A stretch of DNA of 64,000 nucleotides, from positions 669,057 to 733,056 of the forward strand of contig MU270015.1 of the NCBI GenBank assembly GCA_021432635.1, in the 5' to 3' direction. The notes beneath the pieces are model-generated. The model saw only the letters and a list, made by a program, of their open reading frames with translations, ran no database searches and had not been told where the DNA came from. A program made the position numbers and the translations under genes. Origin of the DNA: Thozetella sp. PMI_491. Taxonomy: Eukaryota > Ascomycota > Sordariomycetes > Chaetosphaeriales > Chaetosphaeriaceae. How positions within the stretch are numbered: the stretch's first letter is position 1; each line of letters begins with the position of its first letter. Below are positions 1 to 9,884 of the stretch, in pieces.

Positions 1-483
1 GAATCGATCAGGAGACAGATGTACTGGACCATGTTCGGCGACGCCATCTCCCTCGCCCTCTTCACGTCGGTCATCTGCGTCACGCAGAGCGGCGGCTTGA
101 ACAGGCACGGCTGCTACCGGTTGTGCGACACGCACGGCTTGTGCGGCATCTTTTCGCCTAAGATCAGCTGGGAAGTCGTGAGCAGTCGGATCCCCAGCAT
201 GTATGCTAGCATTCTGTTTGGGTTCTTGGCTGCGCAGCTCGTCTTTTGCGCTCTCATCTTGCTCGTCTTAAAGGACGGATGTCAGGTGTACCACCAAGAT
301 GACACGCCACAAGACGAAGCACAAGATAATGTGTCGCGTGGTGACGAGGATACTGGAGACACGCCGACTCAGGGGGGCCAGATCGTCGAATTTAAACCTA
401 TCCTTAGATTAGCGAGAGACGAGCGGCATTCGCAACTTCAACCGGGAGTATTGAAGGCTTCAATGTCTGATGAACTGGCATGA
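1..483 (+). CDS. C-terminal part of a membrane protein (partial)
   Basis: The frame is already open at the first base of the window and runs to a TGA at 481-483, so this is probably the last exon of a gene that begins outside. Two hydrophobic stretches are visible: one near residues 8-22 of the visible part (ISLALFTSVICV) and a stronger one (SILFGFLAAQLVFCALILLVL) around 63-84, followed by an acidic, Gln/Asp/Thr-rich tail likely to be cytoplasmic. The segment between them has four cysteines (C-R-L-C and C-G-I region). I do not recognise the family. An in-frame ATG at 19 exists, but nothing suggests it is the true start. Confidence 0.4.
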   Translation, partial: ESIRRQMYWTMFGDAISLALFTSVICVTQSGGLNRHGCYRLCDTHGLCGIFSPKISWEVVSSRIPSMYASILFGFLAAQLVFCALILLVLKDGCQVYHQDDTPQDEAQDNVSRGDEDTGDTPTQGGQIVEFKPILRLARDERHSQLQPGVLKASMSDELA

Positions 484-1105
484 AACATCATTGCGATGCA
501 ATTTAGACCCCGGGAAGAGTCATCAAAGGATATTCCGCAGGCTCAAACCCGCGGGTTTGCCATCGCTTGCTCCAGCCCAGGTGTACCTTGTCATCCGGCA
601 TCAAACCCGGTACTTCACTTACCGATGTACTACGCAGACTAACTGGCCGCCCACCGATGAAGAGCTGGTAAGTGTGACGTACCTTCCCCGCTGGCGACCA
701 CTGTAATATAGTAGCCCAAATACTATCCCATCCCGATCATGCTCACGCCTGATGACTTTAATTAAGAATCCCATAGTATAACCGAGAAGGATTCCTGTAA
801 GCAAGCCCGCATTCTGGCATCTCCCTCCTCGGAATTTACATGAAAGCCTTGACTTGCGCTCGTTTTAAACTCAACTCTTGTTGACAAGTGTTGTGAGCGT
901 CTCATGCAGCATATATTTTACTCTTTTCTGATCTAGACTTCGTGATCAGGATTACTATCCTCGTTGATTATTACAAGTATTATAAAGCGGCACAATAATA
1001 TGTGAGCACCGAGTAGCATGGAAAGAGAAGAGCCTGCTTTTGTGCTACAAACCAAGGAAGCTATCCAGTAATCTGTATCTATAGTGAGATACCTACCGGT
1101 GTTAC
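484..1105. other. Intergenic, convergent gene ends
   Basis: This spacer of 622 bp separates the 3' ends of the membrane-protein gene and the CHAT gene. It is AT-richer than the flanking exons. I see no gene or repeat in it; the short open frames here lack coding character. Confidence 0.5.
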
Positions 1106-4100
1106 CTACGCTATCCCCAACCCTTCCATAGCCTCGGCTATGTTGCCAGCCATATCGGGGTTTGGCTTCGGTTGGTAGCAGAACCAGCTTCCCCACAAGG
1201 AAAACGAAGCCCAATGGTAGGGCGCCCTCGGGTGACACCGTAGCCTCGCTGCTAGGTTTTTCCTCTGGCACCGTTCTCTGTCGCATGCTCTGACAGAGTT
1301 GATGGCATGCTGAGTAGCGCGGGCGATGTCAACCAGCAAGTCTCCGGGCTCAGAGCGCGCCAACTGTGAACTGCAGGCCCCTCCCCCATCATCGCGTGGG
1401 TCCGTGGTCGCAGCCTCAAACGCAGTTTTGTAGAACTCTTGCGAAAACTTTACCGCGTCGTTGTTGTCCAAGGGCCATAGGGTGCCGACGACCGAAGTGG
1501 CACCCGCGGCGAGGAAGGCCGTTATTAGCCCGAGCGTATCGTCGCTCTGGCTCACAACTAGTTGGCCCGACCCACATCCCATTAGGAGCACCAGCCGAGC
1601 GCGGATCGTGGCCGCGAAGACGTCCTGGAGGGTAAATCGACTTGTAGGCTCTTGGTTCTGGGCCTGCTCATTGTCGAATGTTGAGCTCGGCGTCTCTTCC
1701 GCGGGCTGAGTCGCGATATCCGACCCACCCGAAGCTTCTAGCGACGCCTCTGGCTGCAAAACCAAGAACTGCTCGAGTGCCCTCCCGTCGACATGTCCAT
1801 GAAAGTGGAGGATGTCGGCATCGGGCATTTGTTCCGCAACGGCTGCCTGTGTCACTGCAGTGCCAGAAATGATACTTGACGTCATCCCGGTTCGGCTGGT
1901 AAGCTGACTTGCCATGTCCCTGATGGCCGGAGCCGCCGCAGCTGCAGGGTCATCTCTCACTGTATGCGAATGGAAGAAGTGCGCACGTAGTGGCTCACTG
2001 ACGTTCATACTCATTGCCCTCTGAACACATTCCTTCATGATTCTGTTGCTTGGTGTGTATACGACCGGGTGATGATGGATGATGGGTTCCGGGTCGTCGG
2101 CGTTCCGATATGGCAACGCGTGGAGCGGAATTGCGTTGAGACTTTGGGATGGTGAGAATACAAGGATATCACCTGGAGAGCACGCTTGATGGATAGCCGC
2201 TGTGAGGCCAAGTAGCGGTTCAAACACGGTGAGGGAATCGAGCTGGTGGGCGAGCACTGCACTGTCCACTCGGACATGTTCTGACACCCAGGCCTCGACG
2301 TCGGCAGCCTGAGGCGACTGGATCCATTGGTAAATGCAGATTTCGCCTTTGGTGGCGTTGTAGCCGGTGATGATGAAGCCTCCTCGGTAGTGTATCCAGT
2401 CAATAAAGATGACAGACGGCGCGGCCCTTCCCATAGCCTCACTGACTAGAGTGTTCAGGTCTGACATCTCGATAGCGCCTCTTCGTCTTCGCATCAGTGG
2501 CTTAAGCTCAGGACACTCCGCCATCTTTTCCCTGTGGCTTTGAAGCCTCATGTCAGACATGAACTGGGGCCCTTCATCAAGAAGCTCGCGCTCTTGGCAG
2601 TAGAGTTCCCACGCCTCGTCGCTAGCTCGAATGCCCTCCAGCAGCCCGACGGGAACCAACCGGCCGTAGCGGTAGCTAAGGACAGTGGCCTTGAACTCTT
2701 GAACCATGGTCCAGAAATTTGTGCCATGCTGCAGACCCTGAAGGTTTTCGATGTCTGACATGATCAAACCTAGCTCTAAGGCGAACTGCTTCGTCTCACG
2801 GAAGTAGATGTTCTCGGCTAGCCTTACCAAGTTAAAGGCTGAGTCGAAAGCCGAGCCAAGACTAACAAACTCAGCAAGTTCCTGACTGTCAGGACAGACA
2901 ACACTGTTAGCTGCGGAATGGACGATGTTAAAAAGGATTCGCCTCATGATCACGTACAAGAAAACCGAGTTCACGGCCACAAGCGGTCGGGCTCTCGCAA
3001 ATAGCTCGGCCAACCGGACTATGGCGTCGCCAGGCCGGATCACCACCTCATCGACGCCAGACAACTCTTCGTCTAGCAGCCGCTTCCATGCTCTGGCTTC
3101 ACTTACGAACGAACGTAGCAAGTACATGGCCGCCTCAGCTCCTTTGAGTACTGCTCCAGACAACGTCATGCCGACGAAACTCTTAAAGGCTGCATCCAGG
3201 AGGCTTCGACCGGGTGCTACCACGTGCATCCAGTGTTCGGGGTCTTCCTCGGCCAAAGTTGTCATTAACTTCCCTGCCTCCAGCCACAGCCATGCGCGTG
3301 AGTACAGATCCCCGGAATGGCAGCAGACAATGCCCTGCCAGTAGCATCGTATGGCTAGCTCCGGGTTGCCGACGTATGCGGCTGTGCTGCCCATCGCCAG
3401 TGCTAGTTTGGGGACGATCGCATGGGCATTGTACGTAGGCAATGTCTCGTACAGATCAAGGGCAAGGTCCACATTCCGAGTCAATGCTTCCTCGACCCCC
3501 GAATCATGGTAGCGAATCCCGTTGTTTGGCGCACGCTCAACCCGGCCGGAGAGCAATGGCAGAAAGCAGGCACTTTCAACAAATCGCTCGATCTCGTCGC
3601 AACGCCCACCTGTTTCGTACCAACGGTGCATAGTTTTATCGTCTAAGAAAGCTCTCCAGTACCTGGAGAAACCAGCAAGCCTATCTTGGAACCGGGCTGG
3701 GTCTGCGGCCACCGTTTCCGAGAAGATGCGGAGGACATTGAGGACGGCTCGCTGATGGGTTTCGGCATCGATCTGAATGTCGACTAGACTAAGGTGGAGC
3801 ATGGCGCTTAGAGAGGCGGCCAGGTAGTTCCCTAGCGTCGCATAAGCCTTGCTGAGATTGAAGGATGCTAATGTGGCTAGCATGCTGCTATGGCATGCAT
3901 CAGTTGTCAAGATGTCTTCAGCCGGGCCGAGGGCAGCCCCAGCAGCCGAATCGGCCGCGTACCTTCTTAGGTTCCAACGGTGGAAGTCGACCATATCCCC
4001 AGCCTCCTTAGCAAGGTCTCGAAGGGCCGCCCTCTGGTGCAGCAGCCACTCCATTTCGAGACCGTCGGCGTCACTAGGCTGAGAAGGCCTTAGAATGCGC

Positions 4101-6588
4101 ATCTTCCGCAGCCGAGCGACATCGTTCCTCGAGCGCAGTTGATCATATATCGATACAATCTCAGAATGCAACACCACAGGCCGGGACGTGGCGTGGAGCA
4201 GCTGTGCGTCGAGGGCTCCCACAGTACAATCTGCAGATGCGAACGAAGCTTCAGCCGCCTGCGTGGACTCAGCAGCCTGCCGGCCCTGGCCCATCTCTAC
4301 GAAGAGCCCGGCGTGAAGCAACTCGGCCCGGCCTCTCAAGATGCGCGATACTGTATTCTGGCCACGGATTGATGCCTTGAACATGTTCACCAACGGAAGA
4401 ATCTCGACCGGAGTGTGGATGAACTGGGTCATGCTGTGTGCCGATTCGAGCTCCATGTACTGGGCTCGGACGCCTCGCTTCCTTAGCTCCAGCTCAACTG
4501 AAAACGTGGCCCATGCGACTTCTGCAACAGCAGGGTCGTCACAGTAGGCTGTAAGAAAGTGCCGTATGGCCTGCAGCCTTGTGATGGCCCGCTCTTTAGG
4601 CAGCGATCTTGCCAAATCTCGATAGGTTTCGAGAACGATGCGGTGAAGCATAAGTTCGATCCGGACCTGTCAGCAGTTAGCAGTGCAAGAAGCACATCCG
4701 GTTCCGTTACCTTACGCGGAGCAGAATGTGATCGATGGAATCCGCATGGTTCTCGCCGGGGTCGATGTAGCAAATTTGCTGGAAAGTAACTCTGGCACTG
4801 TCTAGAGCGTGCTCCCAGTCGCCCTGGACGAAACAACGTGCGTATGCGGCCGTAATCACGATTAGTAGAAATGACATGGTTTGAAGATCGCCGGGGTCGC
4901 GGATCACCACGAGATTCACCAAGGACGAGCAGTCCATGACCTTTCGATAGTATCCTTGTTCGAGGAGAGTCAACTGTAGCTCTAGGATTACCTCGGTGTT
5001 AGATAAATTTTGATCGAGGTATTCGGCGTTCAGTCTCATAAGTTGCTGTACTGCGACGTCAAAGTTCCCCAGGATACGCTGCCTTCTGCATTCCAGGAGA
5101 TCGCTTGCCACGGTCGGTCGAGAGCCCGTCGGTGCGATGAGATATTGCACCGACTCGGCAAGCTAATTATGGCAAACAGTCAGCACTCGCGGCCGGGTTC
5201 TTGCGTGAGTGCTAAGTAGTCTTACTGATGGATACTGTATCTTTAGGAGACATTCGCGAACCCGTGAGTCCTTATCGAGCATTGGTTGCCATGACGGGAG
5301 CTAGTAAGTGTTAGCCACCATCTCCAATAGCACTAGTAGTCTTGACAGTTTGTACGGCGTATTGCAGGAACGGTGTCAGGTCCGAAGGAACACCCTGAAC
5401 CAAGTGTCCAAATTCTGCATCGTCCTCGAACAAGAGCTTGAACATGGGCCACAGCCTCAACACCTCCGGCGCAAATGGATTGGATAGATGCGACGTGGAG
5501 CCTTCCATTGTGAAGCCCGAGCTGCCGGCCGAGGCTAGGTCGGCTTCTAATATCTCATTAATCAAGTCGTTATTTTCCGCACGGTGGTACGTATTGGTTT
5601 GCAGAATTCGTCGTAACATCGTGTTATCGATATCTTGGTTCTGGACTGTGGACATGTGAAGAGGCATCAGGTAGGTGAGGAAGCCTTCGAAAACCCCGAA
5701 TGCCTGGGCTGCAGCCCGCGTATGTGCCGTAGTTCCAAGGCGTGGGATGTCGCCTGATCCATATACTGCCTCCTTGCGGGCTACAAACGACTGCAGCCTT
5801 TGGAGCTGCATGTAAATTCTCGTCGACGCCTGCGCTACGTGTATTTTCTCGTTCAGCATGCCCTGCAAAGCTTGATGGAAACGCTTCCAGTCGCCGCCAC
5901 CGTAGGCACGCAGGAACCAATCAACTGGAAAGTCGAACAGTGACATGGTGCTTTCTAGAGCATCCCTGTCCGCGTCCGGCTCCGCCATGGCCTGGGTCGC
6001 TCTTTCGATGAAAGCCTGCCTAAGATAGTTCCGGATGGCGTCCATATTTCCAAAGCAATGGAAGAACCATGGAAAGTAGAGAAAGAAATGATCCGCGGTC
6101 GTGACCGATCTGAAGATGCGCAAGTGTGCTAATTCGCTTCCGTCATGGAGTGGACGCGAGAAGGGTCGAGTCTGTATAGGCACGAGTGGACCGTGAGCCC
6201 GGTGCGAGTTGACCTGCTGCACCACGCTTGCTGAAGTTGACGCGCAGCACTCTCCGCAGACGAAGAAGTTCAAGCAAGACGGACAATGGAGATACTTCCA
6301 GTGGAAGTGGTCAAGGAATGATCGTCCGTCATCACGATCCATACAGCAGGCGCAGATTATGGGTATCTTGAGCGCCTCCCAGGTGCGGACAGCGTCAACA
6401 CACTCTATCAGATTGATTGAGTTGGCATCCAACTCGGCGAGTGGGTTGCTTCCGGCAGAGAAAGTGCCGTGTAATGCCCAGTACTTGTCGGGTCTGACGA
6501 GGATAGGATCCGGGAAGTGGCGTGGTGGGTTTTCGTCCTCACTTTCGCCCCATCCCGGGCGAAGCATGGGTTGAGAGATAGCAGTCAT
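1106..6588 (-). CDS. Zinc finger - TPR-like - CHAT domain protease (large, 4 exons)
   Basis: Probable single gene with exons 6588-5356, 5300-5226, 5162-4716 and 4666-1106 (1771 aa). All junctions are phase 0. Introns 5225-5163 and 4715-4667 are clear (GTAAG...CTGAC...AG). The first, 5355-5301, has a weak donor (GTACAA, or GTCAAG 6 bases on) but a good branch/acceptor (GGCTAAC...ACTAG). The N-terminus has a ZZ-like Cys/His cluster (C79, C82, C102, C105, C111, C114, H129, H132). The middle is alpha-helical and TPR-like. The C-terminal 250 residues are a CHAT (caspase-like) domain with HFHGH (catalytic His about 1543), LLMGCGSG (catalytic Cys about 1616), GATSVVGTLWPL and the closing WASFSLWGSW. 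CHAT proteins are cysteine proteases that cut partner proteins, often after sensing by linked repeats. Alternative: two genes, 6588-5311 (425 aa) and 5282-1106 (1354 aa), but only 28 bp would separate them. Family assignment is strong for CHAT; the fusion is inference. Confidence 0.75.
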
Positions 6589-6890
6589 CTTGAGGACGCG
6601 GCGATCAACAATGGAGGTCGCTTTAGGAAGGCCCGGAGCGGAGAGGTCGAGACGAGGAGTTAAGAAGGAACGGACGAAACATTCCGTCTCGTCTTGCTTT
6701 CAGCTGGGGCTGAGACTGGTGGTGCAGATAATGCCTGCAGCCAATGGGGTGCGTGGGTTGCGCGCGGTCAAGGTCCAGCTTGCGCTTGGCTGATGCGGTG
6801 CCGCATTTCCACTCGCGCATCTCAGTTTTCACCTCACAATTCCTCACGTCGTCCCCCCCCCCCTTTTCGCATCTTTTGATCCGCCTGGAA
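6589..6890. promoter_or_regulatory. Shared bidirectional promoter region
   Basis: These 302 bp lie between the start codon of the CHAT gene (minus strand) and the start codon of the beta-rich gene (plus strand), so both genes must draw their promoters from it or from each other's 5' ends. A run of 11 C lies at 6853-6863, about 30 bp upstream of the plus-strand ATG. No clear TATA box is visible for either gene. Shared control is inferred from the geometry only. Confidence 0.45.
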
Positions 6891-7754
6891 ATGTCTGGAA
6901 CCCCACCAAGCCTCGACCCCATTACTTTAACGACGGAGCTCAAGCTCGCCGACTCGTCGCAGCTCAGCCTCGGCAACCGCGCCTCAATAGGTCCGACTGA
7001 GCTACTGAACTGTACCGTGACCACCACGATTAGTGACGTCCGGCGCGGCTTCTTCGTCGATGGCAAGGACGGCAGGCGACGACATGAAGCTGTGGTTGTT
7101 GTCTTTGAGTTTGAGTTTGGGTCCCAGGAACGTCGGTCGTGGAATCCGCTGAACAAGATCAACACCGTCAAAGTCGGGGTTTCCGCTGATGAAGATGAGA
7201 TTGTCCAAGGCTCAGGTGGTAGCCAGCAGCTAGATGACGAAAGTGAGCTCCGGATTGTTGGGTGGTTTCCCATAGCGGCCAAGAGCGCAGGGTCAGAAAA
7301 GTTGGTCAAGAAGAAGTTTGGCGTCACCCTGGACCCCTCTGCGCTCGGCGTCTCGGGCGGCAGCCTTTCGCTCGGGCGCGAATCAGAGAGCACCGAGATC
7401 CGATGTGCAAATCTCTCTTCTTCTCGAAACGGTGATATGGGCATGATATGGAAGCTCGAAGAAGGCGGAGAAGAGCGCGGCGTCCCCGGCGTTTTCGCCG
7501 GCGCCATTCTGCTGCAGACTGATGGCCTAGCGTTTTCCTTGGAGATTCAATACACTGTCCCCTTTCTGGGCAGGCTGTATAAAGGGAAGACCGAGGTGTC
7601 CATCAAGAACCACCTCCTGTGGGAGCGGAAAGGGAGGGAGAGCTGGGAATCTGAGTGGGACGATTTCGATTCCAACGAATTCAAGGATTGGGTGAAGAGG
7701 AAAACAAAAAACAGCTGGGCGGCCGTCGCGGATTATGGCATTAGTGATGAATAG
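6891..7754 (+). CDS. Beta-rich hypothetical protein, divergent partner of the CHAT gene
   Basis: Single-exon gene of 287 aa beginning ATGTCTGGAACC; the frame is open further upstream but that part is proline/serine-rich and lies in the shared promoter. No signal peptide or transmembrane helix is seen. The sequence alternates hydrophobic and polar residues as in beta-strands (VVVVFEFEFG, ELRIVGWFPI, FAGAILLQTDG, FSLEIQYTVPFLG), then ends in a charged tail (WESEWDDFDSNEFKDWVKR). The motif order, an N-terminal conversion to -RRGFFVD-, a central Gly/Ser segment (SALGVSGGSLSLG), then W-K-L-E-E and GVPGVFAGAILL, resembles from memory a widespread uncharacterised family of fungal hypothetical proteins, but I cannot name it. 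Pairing with a CHAT protease raises the possibility that it is a protease substrate, effector or regulator. Function unknown. Confidence 0.7.
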   Translation: MSGTPPSLDPITLTTELKLADSSQLSLGNRASIGPTELLNCTVTTTISDVRRGFFVDGKDGRRRHEAVVVVFEFEFGSQERRSWNPLNKINTVKVGVSADEDEIVQGSGGSQQLDDESELRIVGWFPIAAKSAGSEKLVKKKFGVTLDPSALGVSGGSLSLGRESESTEIRCANLSSSRNGDMGMIWKLEEGGEERGVPGVFAGAILLQTDGLAFSLEIQYTVPFLGRLYKGKTEVSIKNHLLWERKGRESWESEWDDFDSNEFKDWVKRKTKNSWAAVADYGISDE

Positions 7755-8064
7755 AGATGCCACCGCTGACATGTCAATACGGCCAGTACAATTGAATCTA
7801 CCCCTAGAGGTACTCCCAGCACCTACTCTACTCATTCGGTTGTGTACAGCAGTCCCAGGGCTACAGCTTCGCTTAAACTCTATGCTACTCCCTCTTAGCC
7901 ATATAAAAGCCGGTAGAGCCCCTTCTCTAACTCTAGATAGATGTTATACATTACATCATGGATCACTCCAACAGTGCCTGCGACCCAACAAGCTCAAAAC
8001 CTTGTCCGGGGCGTGAGACGTCGCGTCTCCTCATGGGCTAGCCTTTTACTACCGCCTGCCGTAG
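7755..8064. other. Intergenic
   Basis: This stretch of 310 bp follows the stop codon of the beta-rich gene. It contains short AT-rich blocks (7840-7960) and no supportable gene. Confidence 0.4.
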
Positions 8065-8637
8065 CGCTTAGCTATCCACACCGTCGTAAACAACTGTGAA
8101 GCATGCAAGTTCCTGAGTCGGCATTTCTCGCGATCTCTGCAGCCTGGCAAATTCAACAGCCATCGCTGGGATGCTGCTTCGAGGACTAGGCTGGAACAGG
8201 GCAACCTTATCGACCCGCAGGGCCTGCTTGCGAGGCTCTCCCTGGGCAGCTACTTGGGCGGACGACTGGCGGATGCCACCGAGGGCGACATCCAGGTCTT
8301 TCCCCAGACCAACGACAGGGCAACGGTGGGCTCGGCATCCATGGCACTACACGCGGCCCAACATATCATCCGCGGCGACGTGCAGGTTACGGAGGAGGAT
8401 ATGGAGGACCTGGTGGCGGAGGACTTTGTAGGGGACACGCACTGGATGGCGGTGGAGGACAGGCGGCAGAGGCCGAGTAAACAACCACATATAGCATCGC
8501 AATTTCCTGCAGAGATACTGGGCAACATGCAGTCTATGGTTCGCCGGCCCAAAGCATCCCTTCACGCAGCTGCACTGCAGGTCGCCCTGGGCCAGGAGAT
8601 CTCCGTCGCCGACCGCATGGATCTGCACCTCCTCTGA
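8065..8637 (+). other. Open frame of unknown function, possible gene remnant
   Basis: The plus-strand frame is open from just after a TAG at 8062 to a TGA at 8635-8637, about 190 codons, but its first in-frame ATG is at 8254 (127 aa). The translation is Ala/Asp/Glu-rich, with an acidic helix-like part (ITEEDMEDLV-type) and a tail -ISVADRMDLHLL. It has no motif I recognise and no clear donor or acceptor completing it upstream. It could be the 3' exon of a decayed gene or a chance frame. Base composition is GC-rich like the coding exons nearby, which is the only reason to record it. Confidence 0.25.
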
Positions 8638-8883
8638 GACAACCGCGGGCGGCTCTTTAGCCTGTCCCGCGTTTTCGCCTCCTACCTTTTGGCGGAGCCA
8701 CCTGTATTGTCCTCACGCCTGTGCCTGTGCACCCGGCCCCTGCCGGCTCGTGTAAGCGGTACCCGCGACCCGCCGCCTCAGGCTTCCTGCATAATAACTA
8801 TAAAGTTGTACATTTCCCAGACTCCTCTTGTGTCACAATATGATGGAAAAAATATTGGGAATTTGAAAGGGTTGGTAGAAGAG

Positions 8884-9084
8884 CTATTGAATCGATCTCA
8901 GCACCCGCATGACCTTGTCGTGCACTTCCGCTATGGCCAACCACAGCGGCGTCTGGTCGGAGTCATCCTTCGACTTGAGATCGGCGCCGTTCTTGAGCAG
9001 CAGCCGCACGACCGCTTCGTGCCCTTCCGCTGCGGCATGCGACAGCGGCGTCGGCCACACGCCTCCCGACAAATTTCGTACCAT
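8884..9084 (-). pseudogene. Ankyrin-repeat gene remnant
   Basis: The minus-strand frame encodes about 1.5 ankyrin repeats: TPLSHAAAEGHEAVVRLLL, KNGADLKSKDDSDQTPLWL, then AIAEVHDKVMRVL. The TPL-hAA-GH--VV-LLL-NGAD pattern is diagnostic of the family. Upstream on the same strand the frame meets a stop within about 24 bases and no further repeats can be found, so this looks like the 3' end of a once longer ankyrin protein whose remainder is lost or unrecognisable. A short 3' exon following an unseen upstream exon is less likely, since more than 800 bp upstream shows no repeat. Confidence 0.6.
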
Positions 9085-9200
9085 ACTGAATAAGCCTTCC
9101 AGTCTGGGTCACAAGTTCTCGAGGCGAGAAACACTGTGTCATCATCACCTGTGCAAGGCCTTAAAATATTCTAAAGCCCTCGTGTTGCTATAGTATCTAC

Positions 9201-9265
9201 GGGTTTCATTAAGGTTCTATGACCCCCTATTTCCGGCTCCCATATCCCGCTATAGTTTTAGAGCC
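9201..9265 (+). repeat. Imperfect direct repeat, copy A
   Basis: About 62-65 bp beginning gggtttcattaaggttctat and ending in tttagagcc; matched by copy B at 9304-9363. Start-to-start spacing is 103 bp. Many differences are C/T or G/A transitions (gacccc versus aactcc, cccata versus cctata). Confidence 0.6.
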
Positions 9266-9303
9266 TTTTTTCTCGGGGCCCTTGTGATGTTGTGATTGCT
9301 ATG

Positions 9304-9363
9304 GGGTTTATCGAGGTTCTATAACTCCCTGTTTTCCGCTCCTATAACCCGCTATTTTCAGCC
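9304..9363 (+). repeat. Imperfect direct repeat, copy B
   Basis: Second copy of the unit at 9201-9265, beginning gggtttatcgaggttctata and ending tattttcagcc. See copy A for the comparison. Confidence 0.6.
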
Positions 9364-9884
9364 TCCTCGACCTTCCTATACCAAGCTTAGTGATTGCTGG
9401 ATTAGTAGTTGGGTCGGTGACGACCAGCGAATACCCGGTGTTCTATGTCCGTTTTTTTTTTGCTTTTTTTTTGCCCCCGTCTCCACCTCTGTTTAGAGCT
9501 GGTATGTACTTACCTTGTTTTTGGCTAACCCAGGCCCACTCACCCATCTGCGGGTTGTGTGTGGACGGGCCGGCCCGCAAAGGATACGGAAGAGAGTAGC
9601 ACTAGCCCAGAGGGATCGAGGTGTTCAATCGACAAGCGTATTTGCGCCAGATTCTCGACGTAATCGAGGGAGCAGGAGATGTTCAATTTCTCAGTGCTTG
9701 CTACGAAATGGCAGAGACGCTTCATCCTTACAAGGAATGGAGGTACATCTCAAGATAGAAATTTGACCGCTATCCCGGCTATTTCGCGATTATCACGCTC
9801 ATCAGACCAAAGATTACAGTCTCAGATGAGCGTCCTTGCGACTACTGTGATCGTAAATAAAAGATGCACTTTACTCCCCACAGC

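Larger units (their letters stand above)
8638..9884. other. Gene-poor stretch with remnants
   Basis: Besides the ankyrin remnant (8884-9084) and the repeat pair (9201-9363), this stretch holds T-rich runs (9451-9472) and no intact gene. Confidence 0.4.

Noticed and set aside
6623-7507. Long minus-strand open frame antisense to the beta-rich gene
   Set aside because: Ser/Pro/Arg-rich translation without motifs; explained by the composition of the real plus-strand gene.
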